This document shows, in pieces, positions 8,481 to 16,472 of a stretch of 64,000 bases of DNA (position 1 is the stretch's first letter; every line of letters starts with the position of its first letter). The notes beneath the pieces are model-generated. The model saw only the letters and a program-made list of their open reading frames with translations, was not told the DNA's origin and ran no database searches. The translations under genes were made by a program, and so were the position numbers. Source of the DNA: Microvirga terrestris (GTDB lineage: Bacteria; Pseudomonadota; Alphaproteobacteria; Rhizobiales; Beijerinckiaceae); NCBI RefSeq assembly GCF_015694425.1, contig NZ_JADQDN010000002.1, forward strand, positions 496,001 to 560,000, written 5' to 3'.

Positions 8481-8901
8481 TCGCAACTGTCACTAATCCC
8501 GCATTCGAAAAACGGTGAGCTTGAGACCGTTTGTTCTGCTGATAACCAGCAGCGAGTGACACATTTACAAGAGAATAAAGTTCATCTGGTCCCCATCGAC
8601 TGTGAACAGACTATGTCTCTATGATTGCTGCTAACATGCGGTGCAGCCGAACTCTCGATCAGTAGAAAACCTTTTGCATCGCTCTGAATTTCTCGGCCGC
8701 AGCCCTGCACTGATTGCAGTCTTCTAATGAGCCTGTCGTATTCAGGTCATTGTTTGCTGGTGAAGTCGATATACTTGGCAATGGAGCTGTAGACTGCACG
8801 ATAGAGTTCCAGGAACTCGGCGTGCTACCGGATGATTTAGTCTCTGCCGCATGAGCCGAACGCGTTTGAGTTGATCCATTTTCACACAATGAGGAAAGAC
8901 A
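8481..8901. other. 421-base gap before the hemerythrin-phasin gene
   Basis: AT-richer than its surroundings. A minus-strand frame of 76 codons (8659-8889) is open but is Ser/Thr rich and unlike any family I know. GAGGAAAGACA just before 8902 is the ribosome binding site of the next gene. Otherwise no structure was found. Confidence 0.4.
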
Positions 8902-9687
8902 ATGCCTTCAAAACATTTCAGCCAGACACCGCCTGATAAGGCGAATGACCTTTTCGACAAAATCCTTGCAACCTCAGACAGCGCGACCAAAACGCGTGAA
9001 CGCCTTTTTGCGGATCTGAAGGACGAACTGGAGCTTCTTGCCAGCTTGCAGGAGCAGCATCTCTTCCCCATCCTGCAAAAGCACGGGATGCAGGAGCTGC
9101 TCAGCGCCTCCATCAGCGATAACCAGGAGACAGCCTTGCTGCTGGGAGAGCTCGAGCGCATGCAAAAGAGCAGCAGCGAGTTTCTCGGCAAGGTCGCCGA
9201 ACTCAGAAAGGCTTTCCAACAACATATCCGGGATGACCGGAAACAGCTTCTCCCGGCCGTTCTCGAGGTGCTTAGCGATGAAGAGGCTCAAGCCGTTGCA
9301 GACCAGGTCGAGGACGAGTTGGCAAACCTCAATGACCTGAAGCATGTCGAGACCAGCGCTCCTGCCGATATAGGCGCGGCTGTCCAGCGCAGTCTGGATG
9401 GAGTCGATGAAGTAGTTCGCCTGGGAGCCGATAGCACGCGTACCATGACGGTCGGCGTCCAGGATCTCTCGCAAGAATGCCTGAGCATGAGCCAGAAGCG
9501 GTTGCAGACGAATCTGGATGGATGGACCAAGCTCGCTCAGTGCCGGTCGCTCCAAGATCTTACTAAGACCCAGGTCTCTCTCATGCAGGAAAACTTGGAG
9601 CTGACGCTTCACAACAGCTTCCGGTTGGCTGACTTGGCGGTAAAGCTCGCCGAAAGAGCAACGTGGCACGGCGCCATCAGGCGCTAG
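8902..9687 (+). CDS. hemerythrin-like / phasin two-domain protein
   Basis: 261 residues, start ATG 8902 with AGGAAAG upstream. Residues 10-135 resemble an HHE (hemerythrin) helical bundle, with EQHLFPILQKHG (about 50) and QQHIRDDRKQLLPAV (about 110) supplying His and acidic ligands. The His usually found early in the first helix is replaced by Glu or Leu (LKDELELLASL), so iron binding may be altered. Residues 175-255 are a phasin domain: STRTMTVGVQDLSQECLSMS followed by LQDLTKTQVSLMQENLE, the phasin_2 pattern. It probably sits on polyhydroxyalkanoate granules and could sense or buffer oxygen, nitric oxide or iron. That activity is inferred. Confidence 0.75.
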   Translation: MPSKHFSQTPPDKANDLFDKILATSDSATKTRERLFADLKDELELLASLQEQHLFPILQKHGMQELLSASISDNQETALLLGELERMQKSSSEFLGKVAELRKAFQQHIRDDRKQLLPAVLEVLSDEEAQAVADQVEDELANLNDLKHVETSAPADIGAAVQRSLDGVDEVVRLGADSTRTMTVGVQDLSQECLSMSQKRLQTNLDGWTKLAQCRSLQDLTKTQVSLMQENLELTLHNSFRLADLAVKLAERATWHGAIRR

Positions 9688-9759
9688 GCCTCCCATAACG
9701 TCTTTCCGCAGCTGCGGATGGAAATCATCCTTCTCTGGCTCAGGATGGCAATCGAAGGT

Positions 9760-9796
9760 GGAATGGCCACGGGATGACTTAGTCCTGGGCCATTCC
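9760..9796 (+). repeat. hairpin downstream of the hemerythrin-phasin gene
   Basis: A perfect 9-bp inverted repeat (GGAATGGCC 9760-9768, GGCCATTCC 9788-9796) with a 19-base loop. No T-tract follows, so it is an RNA end or stability element rather than a typical intrinsic terminator. Confidence 0.45.
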
Positions 9797-9908
9797 TACC
9801 CGCTCCTCAAGACGGCCTTGAGCGCTCTCTCTAACCTTCAGAGCTCACCATCAATGGACAGGCAGCTTGCGCGGTCTATATGTGGAGTATTCCTGACGAG
9901 GCGCATGC

Positions 9909-10160
9909 ATGCCCGAAACCGACCAGCAGACTGATAAGGATCTGGACGAGCTTGACACCGCAAGCCACGTCAATTTCCGTGATTACCCGAGTTCCGGCCT
10001 AGTCGTGATCGCCGCCATAAGCTCGGGACTAGGCTGGATGTTGTACAAATGGCTCGGTCGGAAGCGCAAGGCGCGCAGCGATGCGTCGGACGAACTTGCA
10101 CAACCTGAAGTGACCTCGCCCCCAGCGGTTCTGCCGGTCGATAAAAAACCCGAACGCTGA
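9909..10160 (+). CDS. small single-span membrane protein
   Basis: 83 residues. Residues 1-25 are acidic. Residues 29-47 (SSGLVVIAAISSGLGWMLY) form one Gly/Ser-rich membrane helix, followed by the strongly basic KWLGRKRKAR, so by the positive-inside rule the C-terminus is cytoplasmic. The tail is Pro-rich. It resembles the anchor segment of stress-associated ElaB/DUF883-type proteins but lacks their ribosome-binding helical domain, so no family is assigned. It precedes the 26-residue peptide gene by 82 bases and may share its transcript. Confidence 0.6.
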   Translation: MPETDQQTDKDLDELDTASHVNFRDYPSSGLVVIAAISSGLGWMLYKWLGRKRKARSDASDELAQPEVTSPPAVLPVDKKPER

Positions 10161-10230
10161 AAACTCACCCTCTCGGACGTGCCGCAGCGCACGGCTTCCT
10201 GATGAGCCTTGGTTTACCTTTGGGAATCAG

Positions 10231-10238
10231 CAGGAGGC
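10231..10238 (+). promoter_or_regulatory. strong Shine-Dalgarno of the 26-aa peptide
   Basis: CAGGAGGC lies with its AGGAGG core six bases before the ATG at 10243. It is among the best ribosome binding sites in the window and is the main reason to believe the tiny frame. Confidence 0.65.
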
Positions 10239-10242
10239 TCTC

Positions 10243-10323
10243 ATGGCTTACAGTGCTGTTTCATTCGTCCTTGGTATTGTTGCTCCTCTCGCACTGGTGA
10301 GTTGGCTGCTCGTACTGCATTGA
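10243..10323 (+). CDS. 26-residue membrane microprotein
   Basis: The frame ATG 10243 to TGA 10321 encodes 26 residues that are almost entirely one hydrophobic helix (SFVLGIVAPLALVSWLLVL), ending in His. A near-perfect Shine-Dalgarno sequence precedes it. Such peptides include regulatory subunits of membrane enzymes and type I toxins. No antisense RNA, paralogue or partner is visible, so no role is assigned. It is too short to be found by ordinary gene callers. Confidence 0.55.
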   Translation: MAYSAVSFVLGIVAPLALVSWLLVLH

Positions 10324-10508
10324 AGCAGCAAAGATCAGCTTACCAATCGACAGCACAAACCTGAGAGAGCATTCTGATCGGCAAGCATATCAAAGGATTT
10401 GGCGCAATACCTTCCGTTTCGTAACTAACCATTTACGTTTCAGGCGCAGCCTCAATAAGTGCCTGACTGGCACGATCCTCCCTCCCGGTCGCAAAAGCGA
10501 CCCCCCTC

Positions 10509-10538
10509 GAGCGCCATGTGAAACGGCGCTCTTTCTTT
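10509..10538 (+). terminator. putative intrinsic terminator
   Basis: GAGCGCC (10509-10515) pairs with GGCGCTC (10525-10531), then TTTCTTT. It would end transcripts of the small membrane-protein genes upstream. Confidence 0.55.
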
Positions 10539-10875
10539 GCATTCCTCTGGAGAGAATGAGCTGAATAGGGCTCATCGTTAGGCAAACAAAGGATTATCTA
10601 CGCTCCCTTTGGCCGCATATATTCTCGAACGTCACTGGGGCGCATTCCCAATATTGTTACGCTTCGAACAGCCTAGAATAAAAATACAAGCCCTGCCACG
10701 ATGTTGCCTTATTCCACGATCAGAACGACTTCAACGGACGAACAGATATCGATTCTGAAATCCGCAGTATTATGAGCACCACAAGAAGTGCTCACCTGTA
10801 TCGATAGTCGCCTAGTGTTTTATCTCTGCGTAGTCGCAGCAGGTTCTTCATAGAACTGCATAACTATTATTCAGA

Positions 10876-10904
10876 AGCCTCAAATAAGAGGCTCGCTTAT
10901 TTTT
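10876..10904 (+). promoter_or_regulatory. hairpin plus T-tract in the alginate lyase leader
   Basis: AGCCTC (10876-10881) and GAGGCT (10888-10893) with loop AAATAA, followed by CGCTTATTTTT. It ends 12 bases before the lyase ATG. It may be a weak terminator that isolates or attenuates the gene. Confidence 0.45.
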
Positions 10905-10916
10905 GGGGCAGACAAT

Positions 10917-12497
10917 ATGACTTTGAATCCTTCGGTCGCTCCCGGCGGCAACTTTGACTTGTCCAATTGGAAGATCACCCTTCCTGTGGATGCCAATGGC
11001 GGCATCAGCGGCACGGCCGTCGAGGTAAAGAACCTCTCCACCTACCAGAACTCCAAGTACTTCTACACCGCAGCCGATGGCGCCATGACTTTTATGGCTC
11101 CGGTTGAGGGTGCGACCACCAGCGGCTCGTCCTACGCCCGATCCGAATTGCGTGAGATGAACGGCACCGCCAACGCTGCATGGAACCTCCAGACGGGCGG
11201 CTTCATGAGCGCCACTCTCGAAGTCGATGCCGCTCCCAACCGCGAAGGCATGGGGGGCCGCGTCATCGTCGGCCAGATCCATGGCAAGAACGACGAGCTG
11301 GTTCGACTTTACTGGGAAAATGGCAAGCTCTATTTCGCCAACGATCAGGCCGGCTCCAGCAACAGCGAGACGAAGTTCTACTTCGTGAATGCGTCTGGTC
11401 AGCAGCCGAGCGTTTCGCTGGACGAGCGCTTCTCCTACACGATCAACGCCAAGGGTGACACCCTTGAGGTGACGGTCTTTGCTGACGGCGAGATCTATAA
11501 GTCAGTCAGCAAGATCAACAGCGTGTGGCAGTCGGACTCATTCTACTTCAAGGCTGGCGCCTATCTCGGCGCGAATGAGACCAATGGCACAGGCTACGGC
11601 CAGACCTCATTCTACGCCCTGAGCTTCAATCACAACGGCACGGTGACGACGCCGACGCAGCCAACTCAACCGGCTCCGCTTCCTACCCCGAATCCTGACT
11701 CGAAGGATAATGCGGTCATGGCATCCGACGACCGGTATGCGGCCGTTGAGGATCAGGCTCTGACCGTCAGTGCGTCACAGGGCGTTCTGGTCAACGACGC
11801 CGCCCCCGATGGAGGCAAGGTGGCCATCTCCGGCACGTTCGCCACTGCTCAGGGCGGCAGTGTGAAGATCAGCGCCGATGGCTCCTTCGTCTATACCCCG
11901 AAGGCCAACTTCTACGGCTCGGACAGCTTCAGCTACACCGCCAAGGACGCAGATGGCGACACCGATACCGGCGCCGTGACTCTCGCCGTTGCCGATGTGG
12001 CGGAGACGGGTTCACCGTCGTCCCCGATGCCGACCACCTCGCGGCCGAGCACGACGAAGACGATGTCGGGCACGAGCAGCGCTGACCGCCTGACGGGCAC
12101 GTCCGGCAACGATCTGATCGACGGCAAAGCAGGCGACGACATGATCTGGGCCAAGAATGGTAGCGACGTGCTGACCGGGGGCACGGGCAAGGACACGTTT
12201 ACCTTCGACACTAGCCCGAGCAGCAAGAACGTGGACGTGATCGTCGACTTCGATGTGGTCGATGACACAATTCGCCTCAACGACTCGGCGTTCTCCAAGC
12301 TCAAGTGGGGCAATCTGTCGGCCAGCAGCTTCATGGTTGGCACCAAGGCTTTGGATTCCGACGACCGCATCATCTACGACAACAAGACCGGCTCTCTGTC
12401 TTACGACGCCGATGGCTCGGGTTCAGGCGCGGCAGTCAAGTTCGCCGTGATCGAGAATCTCGCCAAGCTTACAGCGGCCGACTTCCTCGTCATCTGA
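10917..12497 (+). CDS. secreted alginate lyase (PL7) with Ig-like and RTX domains
   Basis: 526 residues without an N-terminal signal peptide. Residues 1-235 are polysaccharide lyase family 7: SYARSELREM (Arg75), VIVGQIHG (Gln120, His122) and YFKAGAY (210-216) are the three PL7 signature strands lining the active cleft. A Thr/Pro linker (about 242-262) leads to a tandem-95/cadherin-like beta domain (about 270-365, ending DSFSYTAKDADGDTDTGAVT). Residues 385-425 hold glycine-rich calcium repeats (GNDLIDGKAGDDMIWAKNG and GSDVLTGGTGKD), followed by a serralysin-type C-terminal domain. The RTX tail with no signal sequence means type I secretion. It beta-eliminates alginate or a related polyuronate outside the cell. 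No type I exporter lies in the window. Confidence 0.88.
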   Translation: MTLNPSVAPGGNFDLSNWKITLPVDANGGISGTAVEVKNLSTYQNSKYFYTAADGAMTFMAPVEGATTSGSSYARSELREMNGTANAAWNLQTGGFMSATLEVDAAPNREGMGGRVIVGQIHGKNDELVRLYWENGKLYFANDQAGSSNSETKFYFVNASGQQPSVSLDERFSYTINAKGDTLEVTVFADGEIYKSVSKINSVWQSDSFYFKAGAYLGANETNGTGYGQTSFYALSFNHNGTVTTPTQPTQPAPLPTPNPDSKDNAVMASDDRYAAVEDQALTVSASQGVLVNDAAPDGGKVAISGTFATAQGGSVKISADGSFVYTPKANFYGSDSFSYTAKDADGDTDTGAVTLAVADVAETGSPSSPMPTTSRPSTTKTMSGTSSADRLTGTSGNDLIDGKAGDDMIWAKNGSDVLTGGTGKDTFTFDTSPSSKNVDVIVDFDVVDDTIRLNDSAFSKLKWGNLSASSFMVGTKALDSDDRIIYDNKTGSLSYDADGSGSGAAVKFAVIENLAKLTAADFLVI

Positions 12498-12526
12498 AGT
12501 CGGTAGCCGATTGTATCAGACGTGAC

Positions 12527-12558
12527 GCGGCCCCGGGTGACCGGGGCCGCTTCCGTTT
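12527..12558 (+). terminator. Rho-independent terminator of the alginate lyase
   Basis: A perfect 10-bp GC stem (GCGGCCCCGG 12527-12536, CCGGGGCCGC 12541-12550), loop GTGA, then TTCCGTTT. Confidence 0.8.
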
Positions 12559-12623
12559 GCGTATCGTGCCTATCCCGCTCTTGTTTGATTGGATACCACA
12601 GGATCAGGAGAGCAGCCTTCGTT

Positions 12624-13535
12624 TCATCTCTTATCGGATGCAGACCTCAAGGCGCTCATCGTATAGATCGCCAAGGCTATCCAGATCAGACCAAAGGCGA
12701 TGGCGTCCACCCATCCGAAAGCTTCCCCATAAACGAGGACGCCAAGGGCCAGTTGCCCTGACGGTGCCAGATATTGCAGGAGGCCAATAGTGGACAGCTT
12801 CAGTCGATGGGCTGCCGCAGCAAACCAGATCAGTGGCGCCGCTGTGCTGAACCCCGTGAGCACGAGAAGCAGATCAAGACCGGCATGCCCTTGGAACGCC
12901 GCAGCGCTGCCATCGGCGAACGTTACAGCCAAGTAGCCCAGCGCCAGGGGCGTGAGCAAAAGGGATTCGATGCAGAAGCCGACGAGTGGAGGCACCGGTA
13001 CGATCTTCCGAACCAGACCGTAGAAGCCGAAGCTACATGCCAGGGCCAGCGCGACCCACGGCATCTCGCCGGAAGACACGCCGAGAACGAGAACACCCGC
13101 ACCGGCGAGCAGGCAGGCTGCCACCTGGGCAGGACGAAGCCGCTCTCGGAGGAAGAGCACCCCCAGCACCACATTCAGGAGTGGGTTGATGAAATACCCG
13201 AGGCTCGTCTGGACCAAATGCCCGGAATTCACGGCCCAGATGTAGATCAACCAGTTGATCGCAACCAGACCTGCCGAAACACCAAGCAGGAGCAGGTGAC
13301 GGCTAGAGGAGAGAGCCTCGACGAGCTTTTCCCTTTGCCTGAAGACGAATATCAACCCAAGGGCAAACAGGCTCGCCCACACGATGCGGTGCGCAAGAAT
13401 TTGAAGCGGCGGTATGGACGAAAGAAGCTTGAAGTGCAGCGGCACCACCAAGCCCCACATGAAGAACGCCGCGAGCGCATAGAGAACGCCAGCCCTCGTC
13501 CGCCGCGCCTCAGCGACATCGTGTTCCGGTTCCAT
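12624..13535 (-). CDS. rarD: RarD-type EamA permease
   Basis: 303 residues from the ATG at 13533-13535; a TTG 66 bases upstream would add an unusual polar leader. It has ten predicted membrane helices in two EamA repeats. The segments GVLYALAAFFMWGLVVPLHFK, NWLIYIWAVNSGHLVQTSLGYFI and LGVLFLRERLRPAQ are characteristic of RarD (chloramphenicol-sensitive protein). This drug/metabolite transporter subgroup has uncertain substrates. The gene is single and convergent with the alginate lyase. Confidence 0.88.
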   Translation of the reverse strand: MEPEHDVAEARRTRAGVLYALAAFFMWGLVVPLHFKLLSSIPPLQILAHRIVWASLFALGLIFVFRQREKLVEALSSSRHLLLLGVSAGLVAINWLIYIWAVNSGHLVQTSLGYFINPLLNVVLGVLFLRERLRPAQVAACLLAGAGVLVLGVSSGEMPWVALALACSFGFYGLVRKIVPVPPLVGFCIESLLLTPLALGYLAVTFADGSAAAFQGHAGLDLLLVLTGFSTAAPLIWFAAAAHRLKLSTIGLLQYLAPSGQLALGVLVYGEAFGWVDAIAFGLIWIALAIYTMSALRSASDKR

Positions 13536-13733
13536 CGATATGACCTGCTGGACAGTTAGAGTGCCGCCAACCTCGACGGTCCTGTCTGCGTCATAGTCCA
13601 AATCCCAGAGATGGCATAGCCGCCTGTGCTCCGCTCAGAAGCGGAACACAACGTGCCGCTACGCCTCTGGAATGCACTTCAGACTGAGGATAATGCCTCG
13701 AACCTGCGAGGTCTAAGCACACTGGCTTTAAGG

Positions 13734-13810
13734 TGGTACAGCCGCCCCGGCTCGAACGGGGGACCCCCAGATCCACAATCTGGTGCTCTAACCAACTGAG
13801 CTACGGCTGC
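13734..13810 (-). tRNA. tRNA-His: tRNA-His (GTG anticodon)
   Basis: 77 bases with encoded CCA. Anticodon GTG lies in the loop of CCAGATT-GTG-GATCTGG. The D arm (GCTCAGTTGGTTAGAGC) and T arm (CCCCG-TTCGAGC-CGGGG) are intact. The acceptor stem GCAGCCG pairs with CGGCTGT, position 1:72 being a G-U pair. The discriminator is A73 and the base before position 1 is T, so the G-1:C73 pair usual for histidine tRNA is not encoded. This is a known trait of part of the Alphaproteobacteria. Confidence 0.95.
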
Positions 13811-13871
13811 ACGTGAGGCAGGGTGTAATAGCCCGGACGAGCAATTTCAAGACCTGATTGAGGCCGGACGG

Positions 13872-13908
13872 CCCGGAAATGAATACGGCGGGCCCAAGGC
13901 CCGCCGTA
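13872..13908 (-). terminator. terminator of the tctBAC operon
   Basis: On the minus strand a perfect 10-bp stem (13899-13908 with 13884-13893; TACGGCGGGC/GCCCGCCGTA) with a 5-base loop is followed by TTCATTT. It lies just after the tctC stop at 13933. Confidence 0.75.
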
Positions 13909-13932
13909 TGACATGCTTAAGCTTGGGAACGG

Positions 13933-14907
13933 TTATTCCGCCGTTGCGCCGGCAGCCTTAAGAACCGGGGTCCAGCGGGCGACCTCGCTCTCGACGAGCT
14001 TCTGCAGGGCTTCCGGAGTCCGCTCAGTGTTGCTCGGGATCACACCGCCCAGCTCAAGCAGGCGCTTTTTGGTGTTCTCGTCGTCCAGGGACTTCATGAG
14101 GGCGTCGCTGAGCTTCTTGACCACATCCAGCGGAGTGCCCTTGGGAGCGAAGATGGCGTTCCAGGCGCTCACCTCGTAGCCTTCGAGACCGGCCTCTTTG
14201 GTGGTCGGCACGTTCGGCAGAACCGGTGAACGCTCAGGGGTCGCAATAGCGAAAGCCTTGATGTTGCCGCCTTGGATCTGGGGGGCCACGTTGACGATTT
14301 GGTCGGTCATGAAGTCGACCGTATTGGCCATCAGGTCGTTCAGAGCCGGACCGGTGCCGCGATAGGCCACCATGGTGGGCTTCGCCTTGACGACGGAGTT
14401 GAAGAAGATGCCCGTGGAGTGGGAGACGGAGCCCACACCCGCATGGGCCATGTTCACCTTGTCGGCGTTCTTCGACAGGTAATCGAGGAAGCCCTTCAGG
14501 TCGTTGGCCGGAAAATCCTTCTTGGCCACGATCACGATCGGGGTTCCGGCGGCCAGGCCGATGGGTGCGAAATCCTTGGTCGGGTCGTATTTCAGGTTCG
14601 GGTAAAGGGCCGGCGCGGCGCCGTGCGTGCCCATATGACCCATCATGATAGTATAGCCATCGGGCTGGGACTGGGCCGCCCGGGTGATGCCGGTGGTGCC
14701 TCCGGCGCCGGCCACGTTCTCGATCACGATCTGCTGGCCCAGGGTACGGCTCATGTTGTCGGTCACGATGCGGGCCACCACGTCCGTCGGGCCGCCGGCC
14801 GCAAACGGAACGATCATCGTGATCGGGCGAGTGGGATAGCCTTGGGCCTGGACGCCCGTTGCGGCCAAGCCGGCGACTGCGGCCAGAGCCAGTACAACCT
14901 TCTTCAT
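13933..14907 (-). CDS. tctC: tripartite tricarboxylate transporter substrate-binding protein (Bug family)
   Basis: 324 residues from the ATG at 14905-14907, with GGGAGGAAAATTG upstream. An open frame continues far upstream inside tctA, but only this start gives the signal peptide MKKVVLALAAVAGLAATGVQA. The mature protein begins QGYPTRPITMIVPFAAGGPTD and carries the Bug/TctC signature, including GGTTGI, GPALNDLMANTVDFM and SAWNAIFAPKGTP. It binds a carboxylate in the periplasm and feeds the TctAB permease encoded just upstream. The ligand cannot be named. It is last in the tctB-tctA-tctC operon. Confidence 0.92.
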   Translation of the reverse strand: MKKVVLALAAVAGLAATGVQAQGYPTRPITMIVPFAAGGPTDVVARIVTDNMSRTLGQQIVIENVAGAGGTTGITRAAQSQPDGYTIMMGHMGTHGAAPALYPNLKYDPTKDFAPIGLAAGTPIVIVAKKDFPANDLKGFLDYLSKNADKVNMAHAGVGSVSHSTGIFFNSVVKAKPTMVAYRGTGPALNDLMANTVDFMTDQIVNVAPQIQGGNIKAFAIATPERSPVLPNVPTTKEAGLEGYEVSAWNAIFAPKGTPLDVVKKLSDALMKSLDDENTKKRLLELGGVIPSNTERTPEALQKLVESEVARWTPVLKAAGATAE

Positions 14908-14969
14908 CAATTTTCCTCCCTTGGAAAAGTTATGGCCTACCATGTGGGCAAGACGGAGCTGAAGGCAAG

Positions 14970-16472
14970 CTACTCGGTGAAGACCTCGTCCCTCCCCTTC
15001 CGGATGGAGGGCAGGAGGGCGATCACAAGGAGGATAGCGGCCACCGCGAGCAGCCCCGCGCTGACCGGACGCTCGATGAAGGTCTCCAGAGAGCCGCGCG
15101 AGATGATGAGGGCGCGCCTGAGGTTTTCCTCCATCAGCCTGCCGAGCACGAAGCCGAGCAGCATCGGCGCTGGTTCGAAACCGAACTTGATCAGCATGTA
15201 GCCCACCAGTCCGAAGAACCCGATGAACATCACGTCGGTGGGCAGCGAGTTGATCGAGTAGATGCCGATGCAGCAGAACATCAGGATCGCCGGGAACAGC
15301 AGCCGGTAGGGCACCTTCAGCAGCCGCACCCACATGCCGACCAGCGGCAGGTTGATGACGAGCAGCATCAGGTTGCCCACCCACATCGAGGCGATCATAC
15401 CCCAGAACAGGGTCGGGTTCTTGGTCATCACCTGAGGACCGGGGATGATGCCGTGGATGGTCATGGCGCCGACCATCAGGGCCATCACGGCATTTGGCGG
15501 GATGCCCAGCGTCAGCAGCGGGATGAAGGAGGTCTGCGCACCGGCGTTGTTGGCGCTCTCGGGTCCTGCCACGCCCTCAATGGCGCCGCGGCCGAAGCGG
15601 CGCGGATCCTTGGCGATCTTCTTCTCGAGCGTATAGGAAGCGAAAGGCCCCAGCACTGCGCCGTTGCCGGGCAGAATGCCGAGGATCGCCCCGATGAAGG
15701 TGCCGCGCAGGACGGGTTTATATGCCTGCTTGAAGTCATCCAGGTTCGGCAGAAGCCGGCCGATGGCCTGCTGCACCACGTCGCGCGTCTCGGTATGATC
15801 GAGATTGCGCATGATTTCGGCGATGCCGAAGATGCCCATGGCCAGCACCGCAAAGTCGATGCCGTCGGCCAGGAACGGTAGCCCGAAGGTCATGCGCTCC
15901 TCGCCCGTCTCCAGATCGGTGCCTACAGTGGAGAGCAGCACGCCCACGAGGATCATGGCGATGGCCTTGAGGATCGAGCCACGCGCCAGCACGACCGCGA
16001 AAACCAAGCCCATGACCATGAGGGAGAAGTACTCGGTCGGGCCGAAGATCAGCGCAAGCCTGGTGAGCGGGGCCCCCAGGGCGGCGATGACCAGGGTTGC
16101 CACCGTGCCGGCGAAGAAAGAGCCGATGGCGGCGATGCCGAGCGCCACGCCGGCGCGGCCCTGGCGGGCCATCTGGTGACCATCGAGCGCCGTGACCACG
16201 GAGGTGGCCTCACCCGGGATGTTGACGAGGATCGCGGTGGTCGAGCCCCCGTATTGAGCGCCGTAATAGATGCCGGCCAGCATGATGAGCGCGCCGGTCG
16301 GGTCGAGCCCGAAGGTGATAGGCAGCAGCATGGCAATGGTGGCGATCGGGCCGACGCCCGGCAGCACGCCGATGAGGGTGCCCACAAGGCAACCAAGGAA
16401 GGCCAAGCCGAGGTTCTGCAGGGTCAGGGCGACCCCGAAGCCGAGGCTGAGATTGGAGAAAAAGTCACCCAT
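14970..16472 (-). CDS. tctA: tripartite tricarboxylate transporter large permease
   Basis: 500 residues with about twelve membrane helices. The N-terminal GCLVGTLIGVLPGVGPIATI is the conserved TctA loop, repeated in the second half as FIGAILGILPGNGAVLGPF. These two Gly/Pro-rich motifs define the family. The start overlaps the tctB stop by one base (TGATG), so the two are translationally coupled. With TctB and TctC it forms a secondary, ion-coupled importer for a di- or tricarboxylate. Confidence 0.93.
   Translation of the reverse strand: MGDFFSNLSLGFGVALTLQNLGLAFLGCLVGTLIGVLPGVGPIATIAMLLPITFGLDPTGALIMLAGIYYGAQYGGSTTAILVNIPGEATSVVTALDGHQMARQGRAGVALGIAAIGSFFAGTVATLVIAALGAPLTRLALIFGPTEYFSLMVMGLVFAVVLARGSILKAIAMILVGVLLSTVGTDLETGEERMTFGLPFLADGIDFAVLAMGIFGIAEIMRNLDHTETRDVVQQAIGRLLPNLDDFKQAYKPVLRGTFIGAILGILPGNGAVLGPFASYTLEKKIAKDPRRFGRGAIEGVAGPESANNAGAQTSFIPLLTLGIPPNAVMALMVGAMTIHGIIPGPQVMTKNPTLFWGMIASMWVGNLMLLVINLPLVGMWVRLLKVPYRLLFPAILMFCCIGIYSINSLPTDVMFIGFFGLVGYMLIKFGFEPAPMLLGFVLGRLMEENLRRALIISRGSLETFIERPVSAGLLAVAAILLVIALLPSIRKGRDEVFTE

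Larger units (their letters stand above)
10324..10916. other. 593-base gap upstream of the alginate lyase
   Basis: No convincing gene. It contains a terminator-like hairpin at 10509-10538, an AT-rich central stretch (about 10600-10870) and a second hairpin with a T-tract at 10876-10904 in the presumed lyase leader. The AT-rich part probably carries the lyase promoter, but I could not settle on one. Confidence 0.5.

Noticed and set aside
8659-8889. 76-codon minus-strand frame upstream of the hemerythrin-phasin gene
   Set aside because: Ser/Thr-rich, no family resemblance and no ribosome site. It may be promoter DNA; kept only as part of the gap entry.
10390-10575. 61-codon minus-strand frame in the gap before the alginate lyase
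   Set aside because: Arg/Leu-rich composition, spans a terminator hairpin and lacks a ribosome site.
14908-15384. Upstream extension of the tctC frame into tctA
   Set aside because: It is out of frame with tctA codons, has no signal peptide logic, and the ATG at 14907 has a proper ribosome site and signal sequence.
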